In this document: piece after piece, positions 1-9,231 of the stretch | How the letters are laid out: each line of letters opens with the position of its first letter | Position numbering within the stretch: the first letter of the stretch is position 1 | From: Sugiyamaella lignohabitans | Lineage: Eukaryota; Ascomycota; Dipodascomycetes; Dipodascales; Trichomonascaceae | DNA: 64,000 bases | Reading direction: 5' to 3' | NCBI RefSeq assembly: GCF_001640025.1 | Contig: NC_031674.1 | Coordinates: 1,178,001-1,242,000, forward strand | Made by a program: the position numbers and the translations under genes | The notes under the pieces: generated by a model | The model's input: only the letters and a program-made list of their open reading frames with translations | The model's database searches: none | Told to the model about the DNA's origin: nothing

Positions 1-699
1 TCCATGGCCGAGGGTCTTTGTTCCGTGGGTTTGAAGGGAATTGCCATTCTCGATGTTCAGACCGATCTTGGTCTCGACGCTATTAAGAAGCTCCATGGAG
101 CTTATGGTGTTCAAGCTCAATTCTATAAAGTAGATGTTCGTGACGAGACTGCTGTCAACGATATTATGGACTCGATTGCCCGTGATTTGGGTGCTATTGA
201 CATTGTCGTCAACTCTGCTGGTGTTGCTGACCTCGTTCATGCTGAGGAGTATCCTTCCGAGAAGTTCAGAAGAGTCATTGATATCAATCTCAACGGTTCG
301 TTCCTGGTCACTCAAGCCGCTGCTAAGCACATGATTGCTCAAGGCAGAGGTGGTACTATTATCTTCATTGCCTCGATGTCTGGTTCTATTGTCAACTGGC
401 CCCAACCACAATCTGCTTACAACGCATCCAAGGCCGCTGTCAAGCACCTCATGAAGTCGCTGGCTGCCGAATGGGCCGTGCACCGCATCCGTTGTAACTC
501 GATCTCTCCCGGATACATGGACACTGCCCTCAACCGTTCGTACACCACTCTTTTCAACGAGTGGAAGGACCGCACCCCATTGGGCCGTCTCGGCGATCCC
601 GACGAGCTCACTGGCGCCTGCATCTGGCTCGCTTCCGAGTCATCGGCCTTCTGTACGGGCTCCGACATTGTCATCGACGGTGGTTACACTGTCTTGTAA
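1..699 (+). CDS. SDR-family polyol dehydrogenase (D-arabinitol/xylitol-type), 5' end cut by window
   Basis: Short-chain dehydrogenase/reductase, probably a cytosolic NAD(P)-dependent sugar-alcohol dehydrogenase interconverting a pentitol or hexitol and its ketose. The reading frame is open from base 1. The glycine-rich nucleotide-binding turn expected before AEGLCSVGLKGIAILD lies outside the window, so the ATG at 4 is internal rather than the start. Counting from that codon, NSAG is at 70-73, the catalytic Ser is about 126, and YxxxK is Y139/K143. The run WPQPQSAYNASKAAV is the signature I associate with yeast D-arabinitol 2-dehydrogenases and related mannitol or sorbose reductases, and the C-terminus DGGYTVL is intact. 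Substrate cannot be fixed from sequence. A xylulokinase gene lies about 39 kb away, but the two are not clustered. A GHE module begins 138 nt past the stop. Confidence 0.85.
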   Translation, partial: SMAEGLCSVGLKGIAILDVQTDLGLDAIKKLHGAYGVQAQFYKVDVRDETAVNDIMDSIARDLGAIDIVVNSAGVADLVHAEEYPSEKFRRVIDINLNGSFLVTQAAAKHMIAQGRGGTIIFIASMSGSIVNWPQPQSAYNASKAAVKHLMKSLAAEWAVHRIRCNSISPGYMDTALNRSYTTLFNEWKDRTPLGRLGDPDELTGACIWLASESSAFCTGSDIVIDGGYTVL

Positions 700-837
700 T
701 TCTAGTACTCCTCCTACCACATATAGACCGCCCTCGACGGGCCCTCACCACTCCTCCGCGTGCAACTCTGACTGCCCGGGGGTGGTCCTTTATCTTATTT
801 AATGTTATGTCTGCTTGTCACTACTTTGTCCCGGACT

Positions 838-898
838 GCCTCCGGCGGCTGGGGCTCCGCCCCAGACCCTGGTTGCTCCTCTCGCTGCGCTCGAGTCG
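838..898 (+). repeat. GHE module, L type
   Basis: GCCTCCGGCGGC end faces the SDR stop 138 nt away. Hairpin-1 loop TCC. It is followed by a core-like GCGTCGACGG, so a right half appears to be missing. Confidence 0.95.
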
Positions 899-1357
899 TT
901 GCGTCGACGGCGACGACGGTGCTGGGAGGGTTGTTGACGGGGAGTTGAGTTTGGACCCTGCTGTCTTTTGTTCTGCGTTACGTGTGTTCTGACATAAGCA
1001 GGTGGAGGTACAATATCAGCTCAATTTATACCACCGGTAATTCTATTATCTAAGCTGTAAAATACATAATTATGGAAAACCAAAAGAGTGTCTGTTGGAG
1101 CACTTATGGCTTTAAAATTGTTTTCTCAAAAAAATATCTTCAGAGCTCGGAGTCAAATTGGTAGCTAATGCAAATTCTTGAGAGAACGCCGAAAAAGGTG
1201 TTCTACAGAGGGTGAATCCGGTGGCTGGTGTCCTAATATTGAAGACACGAACCATTTAACAGTTAGTATACGTATTTTGGCATCGTTTAATATTAGATTT
1301 GGCTCCTATATTCTGGATTGACGTTGGGAATCATAACATATTCCACCCCCCCACGCA

Positions 1358-1418
1358 CGACTCGAGCGCAGCGAGAGGAGCAACCAGGGTCTGGGGCGGA
1401 GCCCCAGCCGCCGGAGGC
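1358..1418 (-). repeat. GHE module, L type
   Basis: Complete reverse-orientation module, not next to any minus-strand stop. It may be the far end of a long pair with 838-898. Confidence 0.95.
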
Positions 1419-1986
1419 AGACCCCCATCCACAGTGAAGCCCAGAGAAACCCCACGAATCCACCTGGCGGACCGGTGCTACCCCTGAGACTTCCCTATTG
1501 GGTTAGAGAGCTCGGTGCTCAGGGACCCTGAAAATAGGATTTAATTATGCAGTTGACTGCGGTCAGTAATAATTAATAATGAATGACAAGCGGGTGTCAA
1601 AGGTGTGGCGGTTATTAGAGAAAGAGCGGGTTTGGTAGGTCCGAGTGGTCACTGGCCGGAGTTGGGTGCCGGTGATACGCACGAGAAACTTCCAGCAATA
1701 GGCAGAATGCTTATCCGTACATGAGTGAGGCTGACAGATGGCCCAATAAATAAGCATGTATCAATCAGCATTTACTAAAGTCCATACAAAGAGAAGGATC
1801 GGCGGGATGAGAAGGCCGCGGAGTGTGTGTAGAGAGGGTACGGCGCTAGCAATTAGTTGTAAAGTTTCAGCTCAGTTTACTAAGACCTTACCAATGTGTG
1901 GAATAATGGAGAGACCATCACTGAAAGGGCCCAGATGCAGGTTCAAGGTGGAGTCGACAGGGTAATGGAGCAAAGGTGTCGATGAG

Positions 1987-1994
1987 TATAAATA
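1987..1994 (+). promoter_or_regulatory. TATA box candidate, pirin gene
   Basis: TATAAATA, 42 nt upstream of the ATG at 2036 and about 230 nt upstream of the ATG at 2225. It sits inside the longest open frame, which argues against the earlier ATG at 1982 being the start. Confidence 0.5.
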
Positions 1995-2035
1995 CAACAC
2001 AAGAGGCCAAGGATGGGGAACTTTTTTTTTTTAAA

Positions 2036-3154
2036 ATGACCAAACAAACTTCAAAGTCTAAAGAATCATCTTTCTCTTCAGACTCTAATAAAAAGGCTTA
2101 TTTTTCATATTCGCTTATTTCTGTTCTTATTGGATTATTCGCATTACTAGCGATTTTCATTAACGGTTCATTCCCATTGTCTTCCACCAGTTTAAACAAC
2201 AAAACAACAAACCAAACCCCCGCAATGTCTAATATTTCTGCTGCCGGAGCTACTGCTGTCAAGAAGTTCACTTCTAGAGGCATCGCCAAGAACTTCCTTG
2301 CCGTTGAGCAATCTGAGGGTGTTGGTGCCCGAGTCAGACGTGCTATTGGTTCAATGCAAGTTCGTAACTTCTCTCCTTTCTTAATGATGGATCATTTTGT
2401 TGTTGGTAAGAATGCTGGTTTCCCTGACCATCCTCACCGTGGTCAAGAAACTATTACTTATATCATCAAGGGTTACTTTGACCATGAAGACTTCACAGGA
2501 AGTTCTGGTACTATTGGCCCTGGTGATCTTCAATTCATGACTGCTGGTCGTGGTATTGTCCATGCTGAGATGCCACGAATTGGCGATGATGGTGTTCTTC
2601 CCGAGGGTATGCAATTATGGGTCGATCTTCCTAAGGAACTCAAGGCCTGTGAACCACGTTACAGAGATCTCAAGGCCGAGGAAATCCCTGTTGTACGTCC
2701 TTCTGACAAGGTTGAAATCAAGGTCATCTCGGGTCATTCTTATGGCGTCGAGTCTGTCAAGGATCTTGCCTATACTCCTATCTGGTACTTTGATGTCCGC
2801 ATGCAACCTGGTGGCAGCATTGAGCAAGAAATCCCCAAGGAGTTCAATGCTTTTGTCTATGTTCTGAACGGTAATGTCAAGGTTGACGGTGCCAACGTTG
2901 ACGAGCACCACTGTGCTCTTCTCGACCGAAACGGTGATGGTGTTCAAGTTTCTGTTGACTCTTCCGAGTCTAAGGAAGCCCGACTTGTCATCATCGGTGG
3001 TGAGCTCCTCAGCCAAGAGATTGTCCAGCACGGTCCTTTTGTCGAGACCTCTCGTGAAAAGATCATGCAAGCCTTCGTCGACTACCAGACCGGTTCCAAC
3101 GGTTTCGAGCGTGCTCGCGACTGGGAGTCCAAGATCGGTAAGAGAAACGGCTAA
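2036..3154 (+). CDS. Pirin-family cupin protein, alternative starts at 2036 and 2225
   Basis: Pirins are bicupin Fe(II) proteins, nuclear or cytosolic; some have quercetin dioxygenase activity, and the role in yeasts is unclear. Counting from the ATG at 2225 the protein is 309 aa, close to the roughly 290 aa of animal pirin. The four metal ligands are visible as H69 and H71 in PDHPHRG, and H113 and E115 in HAEMP. Starting at the ATG at 2036 adds 63 residues containing a strongly hydrophobic stretch (YSLISVLIGLFALLAIF) that would be a membrane anchor. A TATA box at 1987 lies too close upstream for an ATG at 1982. The A/C-rich run just before 2225 looks like a normal yeast leader, so the short form is probably the main one. 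A GHE pair follows the stop. Confidence 0.85.
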   Translation: MTKQTSKSKESSFSSDSNKKAYFSYSLISVLIGLFALLAIFINGSFPLSSTSLNNKTTNQTPAMSNISAAGATAVKKFTSRGIAKNFLAVEQSEGVGARVRRAIGSMQVRNFSPFLMMDHFVVGKNAGFPDHPHRGQETITYIIKGYFDHEDFTGSSGTIGPGDLQFMTAGRGIVHAEMPRIGDDGVLPEGMQLWVDLPKELKACEPRYRDLKAEEIPVVRPSDKVEIKVISGHSYGVESVKDLAYTPIWYFDVRMQPGGSIEQEIPKEFNAFVYVLNGNVKVDGANVDEHHCALLDRNGDGVQVSVDSSESKEARLVIIGGELLSQEIVQHGPFVETSREKIMQAFVDYQTGSNGFERARDWESKIGKRNG

Positions 3155-3304
3155 ACCCCATCTCTAGCCACTACCACTTGTCTACTCTGTTTCTATATAT
3201 ACATATTTATTTATTCACATTGTAATAAAAATCACATTGACAACTCCACTGCCACATGCCTCCGGTGGCTGACTGCTCTACTTTCTCCGTCGGCGGGACG
3301 GTCC

Positions 3305-3447
3305 GCCTCCGGCGGCTGGGGCTCCGCCCCAGACCCTGGTTGCTCCTCTCGCTTCGCTCGAGTCGTTTTTCGAGGAGCCGGCAGGGCAGAAATCTCCTGC
3401 GAAGCAGGAGCCACGGGGTCTGGGGCGGAGCCCAAGCCGCCGGAGGC
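3305..3447. repeat. GHE composite, L + R
   Basis: L module 3305-3365 on + and R module 3394-3447 on -, with a diverged core between them. The left GCCTCC end faces the pirin stop 150 nt away. One base of the right hairpin 1 is changed (GGAGCCCAAG). Confidence 0.95.
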
Positions 3448-4496
3448 ACATCTGGAGAGCTGAGACATGTGCCGGATTAACCCTGATCGGCAGTGCTAGC
3501 GCGACAGTTAATCCGAGACGCAGGGGCAGCGCCAGATCTCCTAACGGTTTTTGTGGACTGGTGAGATCTGCTCGTGACAGGGCCACACTGCTAGATACAA
3601 AAAAATTAATTAAATACGAATATAATAACAGCTACAGACTTGAGACAGATGGTCACCACAGCCAAATGCCGAATTTGGGCTTTACTTGGCTACATTTGTT
3701 TATTAGATTTAGATCGGGTGGCTCTGATACGTGTTAGGGGGGAGGTTCTGTTAAGTCTATAAAACGAAATAATTAACGAGTAGGAGCAGCCAATGAGTGA
3801 CACTTATTAAGGTATTATGCCATGCGGTTGTGAATAGGGCTGTCCTATAATTTTACGTGTAATTTTTAAGTTTCAGATGATGCATTTTGCTTAGTCCACA
3901 ATCCAAATATGTACAACAGCAGTGCATATTCATATTCGTACTCGTACTCTATCAGGCAAAAAAAATTGAATTTGCTCGCAACTCGGCTGTGCCATGGCAA
4001 CCGCAGTCAGACGCGCATCACAGCAAAGTATTTTGCAGTTCAGATCTTGTTTCCAGGTCGCGTAGCAGTCCTGCGAATGGTCGCCTATCCCCCACTCCCA
4101 CCATTGTAGTATGGCGAAGATCAGACAAGAGAGCGGAGCAGATTCAGACGATGCTTATTATGATGCCAGCAAGCAGGCCCACTATAGATCAGTTCGAAAG
4201 TGAGAAACAAGCTTAAAGCAGTTTAACTTCGAAAGACCAGAAAACTGTGTATAATCAACTTATTTCGGATACGACTGTTGACAAGGCGTCTGCAGTCAAA
4301 TGAAAAAAAAGGACTCGTCTCACCAAACTAAATCAAACTACTGAAAAATATGTAAGCACGACAACTGGCACGTCCACTAGCGCCAAAAGTGTTTCAAAAG
4401 CACATAAAGTAAAACATGCAGGGCCCAACGGAATACAAGCAGACCCCTGAGACATTGCTCGACAACCCGAGCAACAACCTTCACAAGAACCCAGCA

Positions 4497-4547
4497 GCTC
4501 GCGAAGCGAGCACAACCAGGTCTGGGCGGAGCCCAGCCGCCGGAGGC
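4497..4547 (-). repeat. GHE module, B type, short stem
   Basis: Second hairpin GCTCGC-GAA-GCGAGC. Hairpin 1 is one base pair shorter on both sides (CTGGGC..GCCCAG), so pairing is kept. Confidence 0.9.
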
Positions 4548-5243
4548 AAATCCTCACCCCCCAAAAAACCCCCACTACGGCCGGTTGGAGCACTACAACC
4601 GACCCGAGAAAGAGGTTTAGAAGCACCTGCAACGGGTACCTGATCACTGCTAAGATGCCCGTTTTAGTCGAAACGGGCATTTGCATTGGTGATATAAATA
4701 GCGACGAGGCGAGAATTTTTAGCCGCATCTGATATCATTTGATGCCTGAAAAAGCAAATGATGCTACCGATATGCTGGAGCCCATGTATCTAGAAATTTG
4801 CCAGGGAGTTTTTCGCGACCAGTCAGCTGAAGATCTGCTGTTGTTGCCTGCCTGAGTGCGTCATAAGATAGAGTGATTTTGTATATATAGTTAACACACA
4901 AGCCCCAGTGGCTGTAATTCGTAAGATATGAGTATTGCTTGAGGACATTTTGGAAAGAAAATTTTTTTGTTCATTCGAAGTTTCAAGTGATTAGCTCGAT
5001 AGAGATTGTTGGAAGAGGTAGTTAAAGAGTGTATTAAACTATCTGCATTGGTAGGGGAATTTTCTTTTCTGCGTATTTCGACATTACCCCTGAGTTCAAC
5101 TGGACGACTGGAATACGAGGCCAGTTCGGAATTGATTTTGGTTTAGATTTTGCCTTAGAATAGTAAAACGCGCTAGACTTTTAGTCTGTGTGTTAGAATC
5201 AGCGGGTGGAAATATTTGATATTAATACTTGATATTTACATCA

Positions 5244-8200
5244 ATGAGCTCGGATCATAATCAGACTCCTAACGCGGGTTACAGTACTCCGCCATTGGCG
5301 ACTGCTGGAGCTGGTGTTGGTAATAACAGTCCGAGATCTATTCCTCGACGAGCTGTTTCTACTGAGACTGCTGATTCATATCATAGAAAGCTGTATCAGC
5401 AGGCGCTTCCTGAACCGGGTCAAGAGCCATATCACCAGGAAGTCTCGAGTCCGAGTCAGTATGACCAGCACCATCAGTATCAGGACCATTATCAACAGAT
5501 CCAGAATCAGAGCCAGGGTCATGGTCAGCAACTGCAAGGACCACCAACTGAACAGTCGCTGCCAAATATCCCGCCATCAGCTCACCTGGCACCTCGTCCG
5601 GTACCACCATTGGCTCTAAATACCAAACATAGTCCCACAAGTCCCACAACGGCTACTTCAGTGGGTGTGGCTCATACCGAGGCACCTCCTAGCTCGCCGT
5701 TTACATCGGGTCCTACTGCCGAAGCAGCTGGCTTGCTTCCTGGAAGCGGTGCTAATGGCGGTGCAGACCTTCGTCCCCACCGGTCTATGAGATCTATGTT
5801 CTCCAGACGAGGTAGAGACGATAACTCCAGTCTTCATGTGACGTCTCCTCAAATCCAGGTTCAACCTGCTCATGAAGACAGTCAGTTGCATGACCAAGAA
5901 AAGCAACCATCTTCAGCCAGTCTACATCCGACCACCAGCATATTCAGTAGAAAGGAGATAGAACGCCATCTTCCTATTTTGATGGAAGAGTCAGATTCAG
6001 ATGAAGAAATGCCAGATATCAAGCAGGTAGTGAGCCAGATGGAACATGGTGAAGACCGAAGCGATGAAAGTGGTGATACTTCACGAGCATCTACTCCTGA
6101 TGGAGATGGCGATGGTGACCATCGTAAGAGACGTGGTCATCGTAGTAAACGTAGCAAACGGTCGCAGAAAAAGCGATCACAAACCCCTAGCAAGTTTGTT
6201 ACTTCGATGAGAAAGTTTTATGTGTCAATTATCTCGAAAACTCTCATCACAAGGGCGTTTATTTATTGGCTTCCATTGGGGCTTATTCTGTTTGTTCCTT
6301 TGGCAGTTGGTGCTTGGGGTAACCCAGATGCTTCAGTGGGTCATAGCAGTCTCATGTGGCTGTTCATCTGGCTGGAAGTGGTATGGGGTTCGCTGTGGAT
6401 TAGTAGGATTGTCGCTCATTATTTACCGTCTATAATGGGTGTTTTCTTGGGAATTGTCAGTCCCTCAATGAGAAAATATACTGCCATTCTTGCTGCATTA
6501 GAATTGCCAGTGACCCTGGTATTCTGGGCATTTGTGTCATTTATTACGTTTATTCCACTGCTATCGCTTAACCACAAAGCATTAAAAGATGCTACTCTGA
6601 CCCAACCATGGCAGAGAACCGTGAATAATATCATGGTTGCACTTCTCATATCTTCTCTTATTTTCCTAGCAGAACGTCTATTCATCCATCTTCTGTCTGT
6701 ATCATTCCACAAGACGAGATTTGCTAGCCGAATCAAGAACAATAAACAGGCTGTCAGCACTTTGTCTCTTCTACTCCAAGCAGCTTATCAAGTATTCCCT
6801 CAGTTTTGCGAGGAGTTTGAAGACGAAGACATGGCTCTTGAAGGTGGTGCCTTACTAGAAAAGGGAAAGAAGATGAAGGCATTCCAGGCTATTGCTGGTA
6901 ACGAAAACATGCAAAAAGTGGTTGGAACTGTTCATCGTGTAGTAGGGTCAGCTGCTAATGTCATTGGCAATGTTGCTCGTGACTTTAGAGGATCGCGTTC
7001 TAGACAGTCTTCAGCATATAAAGTTGTGTCGGATGCGCTAGAGAGCAGAGTCATGTCAGAGATTCTTGCCAGTCGTATTTGGAAATCACTGGTTCTCGAG
7101 GATTCGGAATCGCTAACTATTGAAGATTTGCTTGAAGTTATTGGTACCGAATACGAAGACGAAGCTCGTACATTGTTTGACTCGCTAGACAAGGATTCCA
7201 ATGGCGACCTGACTCTTGCTGAGATCATTGCATCAGTCAAAGATATCAGTAGAGAACGCAAGACCATCTACCGGTCACTACGAGATATGGACTCTGCAAT
7301 TGGTAAACTGCACTCAGTCTTATTATTTGTTGTTTTCATTATCATTATCATTGTGTTTATTGGTATGTTAGCACCCAGTGTTGGCACTGTGCTTGCCACG
7401 CTTGGTTCGACCCTCCTGGCTCTGTCGTTTGTGTTCTCAGTCACTGCTCAAGAGATTCTCGCTTCGTGTGTTTTCCTGTTCGTCAAACACCCATTGGATG
7501 TAGGAGATATCGTTACCATCGCCCTAAACGGAGTCAACTCGACCATGTCGGTAAGTGAGATTTCTCTTTTATACACTGTTCTCAAAGATACATCTACCGG
7601 AGTAGTCCGTCAAGCACCCAATGCTGTTTTGAATACCCTCTGGATTGACAACACCACCCGTTCTGGCCCTATGAGCACACCGTTCACATTCACCCTTGGT
7701 CTGCCAGAAACAAGCGCTGAGGACATTGAAGTGTTTAAGGATCGACTCAACCAGTTCCTTGCTGAGAACCACCGTGATTACATGCCCAATCCATATGTAC
7801 AAATTACCAACTACGAGGATCTGGATCGTATTGCTCTGACTGTCAGTGTTACATACCGCAACAACTTTGCCGATGGTACATTGCTTGGTAACCGTCGTAC
7901 CAAGCTGCTCAAGTTCTTCGCAGAATGTGTCAACAGCATTCCACTGCACATTCCTCGTCGTGCCGATACCTTCTCCAACCCAGATCTTCCAATGTTCAGC
8001 AACGGATCTCCACCCAACGAGAACACGAAGTTCACTGGTGGTCTACGGACCCGTCAAGCTTTCGGTATTCGACCAGTCGATCCACCAACCGAGTCTGACA
8101 ATGGCAATACCTTAGACGAGAAGAACGATAATGTCTTCACCGACGGTCCTCTCAGTGCCCGCGACCAAGCAATGCAGGACGTTGCCATGGCTCACAACGC

Positions 8201-8285
8201 CGACCGCACCGCCTCGACCACCTCCCGTGCCACCACCACCGGCATAAACAGGTCTACGTCCAGGGGTCTTCGGAGGAGAATCTAG
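5244..8285 (+). CDS. MscS-like mechanosensitive channel with EF-hand (fission yeast Msy1/Msy2 type)
   Basis: Predicted 1013-aa membrane channel. Fungal MscS homologues of this type sit in the ER or internal membranes and control Ca2+ during hypo-osmotic shock. The N-terminal 330 residues are polar and low in complexity, rich in Gln, Pro and Ser. Membrane segments begin near residue 337 (AFIYWLPLGLILFVPLAVGAW) and several follow up to about 500. An EF-hand loop, DKDSNGDLTLAE, is near 648-660. After two more hydrophobic helices (about 690-750) comes the MscS beta-domain with HPLDVGDIV and EISLLYT. The C-terminus is disordered. The first ATG is at 5244; upstream codons in the same frame lack an ATG. 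A GTAAGT at 7551 is not used as a donor, because the family sequence continues through it. Two GHE modules follow the stop, the first 39 nt away. Confidence 0.88.
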   Translation: MSSDHNQTPNAGYSTPPLATAGAGVGNNSPRSIPRRAVSTETADSYHRKLYQQALPEPGQEPYHQEVSSPSQYDQHHQYQDHYQQIQNQSQGHGQQLQGPPTEQSLPNIPPSAHLAPRPVPPLALNTKHSPTSPTTATSVGVAHTEAPPSSPFTSGPTAEAAGLLPGSGANGGADLRPHRSMRSMFSRRGRDDNSSLHVTSPQIQVQPAHEDSQLHDQEKQPSSASLHPTTSIFSRKEIERHLPILMEESDSDEEMPDIKQVVSQMEHGEDRSDESGDTSRASTPDGDGDGDHRKRRGHRSKRSKRSQKKRSQTPSKFVTSMRKFYVSIISKTLITRAFIYWLPLGLILFVPLAVGAWGNPDASVGHSSLMWLFIWLEVVWGSLWISRIVAHYLPSIMGVFLGIVSPSMRKYTAILAALELPVTLVFWAFVSFITFIPLLSLNHKALKDATLTQPWQRTVNNIMVALLISSLIFLAERLFIHLLSVSFHKTRFASRIKNNKQAVSTLSLLLQAAYQVFPQFCEEFEDEDMALEGGALLEKGKKMKAFQAIAGNENMQKVVGTVHRVVGSAANVIGNVARDFRGSRSRQSSAYKVVSDALESRVMSEILASRIWKSLVLEDSESLTIEDLLEVIGTEYEDEARTLFDSLDKDSNGDLTLAEIIASVKDISRERKTIYRSLRDMDSAIGKLHSVLLFVVFIIIIIVFIGMLAPSVGTVLATLGSTLLALSFVFSVTAQEILASCVFLFVKHPLDVGDIVTIALNGVNSTMSVSEISLLYTVLKDTSTGVVRQAPNAVLNTLWIDNTTRSGPMSTPFTFTLGLPETSAEDIEVFKDRLNQFLAENHRDYMPNPYVQITNYEDLDRIALTVSVTYRNNFADGTLLGNRRTKLLKFFAECVNSIPLHIPRRADTFSNPDLPMFSNGSPPNENTKFTGGLRTRQAFGIRPVDPPTESDNGNTLDEKNDNVFTDGPLSARDQAMQDVAMAHNADRTASTTSRATTTGINRSTSRGLRRRI

Positions 8286-8324
8286 ACTAATATATTACTG
8301 ATACATTGTACTTCTGAAGGGCCT

Positions 8325-8384
8325 GCCTCCGGCGGCTGGGGCTCTGCCCCAGACCCCGTGGCTCCTCTCGCTCCGCTCGAGTCG
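8325..8384 (+). repeat. GHE module, L type
   Basis: Begins 39 nt after the MscS stop with the GCCTCC end toward it. Hairpin-1 loop TCT, hairpin-2 loop TCC. Confidence 0.95.
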
Positions 8385-8450
8385 TTACCTGGGGTACACC
8401 CGCGAACTTGAACACCCCTTCCAAGGTCTAATCAGCTTCTGAAAGTGTCT

Positions 8451-8510
8451 GCCTCCGGCGGCTGGGGCTTTGCCCCAGACCCCGTAGCTCCTCTCGCTCC
8501 GCTCGAGTCG
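8451..8510 (+). repeat. GHE module, L type, tandem copy
   Basis: Head-to-tail second copy, 126 bp after the first. Hairpin-1 loop TTT; stem unchanged. Confidence 0.95.
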
Positions 8511-8535
8511 TTAAGGGGGTCTCCAGATCACAATT

Positions 8536-9120
8536 GAAACCCCAGCTGGCAGCACATTCGCCAACTAAACATCCCTGACCACTTCCAAGTGTCTGAATAT
8601 CTGAATACCTTGGGATGATTATTTTCTGTAATACCTGCTCCAGATCGTATACCTCCCGTAGCTTCGCTCAAGTCGTTCCGGGGATCCAGCTATTTCACTT
8701 GAAACCCCAGGTGGTGAACCGGATATCCCCTCTGAAAACAAGAATATTACCATTGTTTATATAGAATTTATATGTGACACTAATTACATGTGATTTAATA
8801 TAGTTACGGATTCCATGGAGCCAACTCTTCATTTAAGTTGAATCAATCAAGTTAGATTTATCTGGTGAAATTATAACATCTATTTCTAGAATAATATATT
8901 AATTATCCAAAACCATGTTACCAATAAATTTATTAATATATTGGCTGCTGGTGGACCTAGCAATTTCCAATCATCAAGCATTTGTTCGAGACAAATGAGA
9001 GATTATAGAATGGAGCCACTTACGAAAAATAATTTCTACCAGGGAGGGATCTAGGAAGAGTCCGTGTTACGAGAATCCGACACTGTTAGCTCGAACCCCA
9101 GCTGGCGAACTGGACACCCC
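8536..9120. repeat. Three copies of a secondary repeat (GAAACCCCAGCTGGC..)
   Basis: Copies at 8536-8575, 8701-8730 and 9093-9120 share GAA(A)CCCCAGCTGG followed by (C/T)GAAC.GGA.A.CCCC. The last copy ends 8 bp from a GHE module. A looser match may lie at 1446-1485, also next to a GHE. Confidence 0.6.
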
Positions 9121-9127
9121 CAAGTAA

Positions 9128-9187
9128 CGACTCGAGCGAAGCGAGAGGAGCCACGGGGTCTGGGGCGGAGCCCCAGCCGCCGGAGGC
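9128..9187 (-). repeat. GHE module, L type
   Basis: GCCTCC end faces the minus-strand stop of the DUF1776 gene, 44 nt away. Confidence 0.95.
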
Positions 9188-9231
9188 AGAACACGGTTAG
9201 AGAGAGTTAAATAGAATTAGCTAAAAGCAGG

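Larger units (their letters stand above)
700..2224. other. Intergenic, 1.5 kb, no supported gene
   Basis: Holds an outward-facing pair of GHE modules (838-898 and 1358-1418) about 460 bp apart, then AT-rich sequence leading to the pirin promoter. The open frame 1756-1965 has no recognisable similarity or codon signature. The DNA between the two modules shows no feature I can name. Confidence 0.7.
3155..5243. other. Intergenic, 2.1 kb, no supported gene
   Basis: Contains poly(A)-type signals after pirin (TATATA and AATAAA near 3197-3230), a GHE composite at 3305-3447, a stray GCCTCCGGTGGC fragment at 3258, and one B-type module at 4497-4547. Small frames near 3887-4216 and 4333-4728 lack a good ATG or any family similarity. 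The last 500 bp is the promoter region of the MscS gene. Confidence 0.7.
8286..9231. other. Convergent intergenic, MscS / DUF1776 gene
   Basis: Carries two tandem L modules, a decayed module tail near 8656-8676, an AT-rich core (about 8745-8960), three copies of a shorter repeat (8536-8575, 8701-8730, 9093-9120), and an inward L module for the minus-strand gene. Confidence 0.75.

Noticed and set aside
1756..1965. 69-codon frame before pirin
   Set aside because: No similarity, no promoter signals; lies in the probable pirin promoter.
3887..4216. 109-codon open frame between pirin and the MscS gene
   Set aside because: It begins with TTG, has no internal ATG until late, no recognisable motif, and overlaps another equally weak frame.
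7551..7556. GTAAGT inside the MscS gene as a splice donor
   Set aside because: The conserved MscS sequence (EISLLYT) continues straight through it and no branch/acceptor restores the frame nearby.
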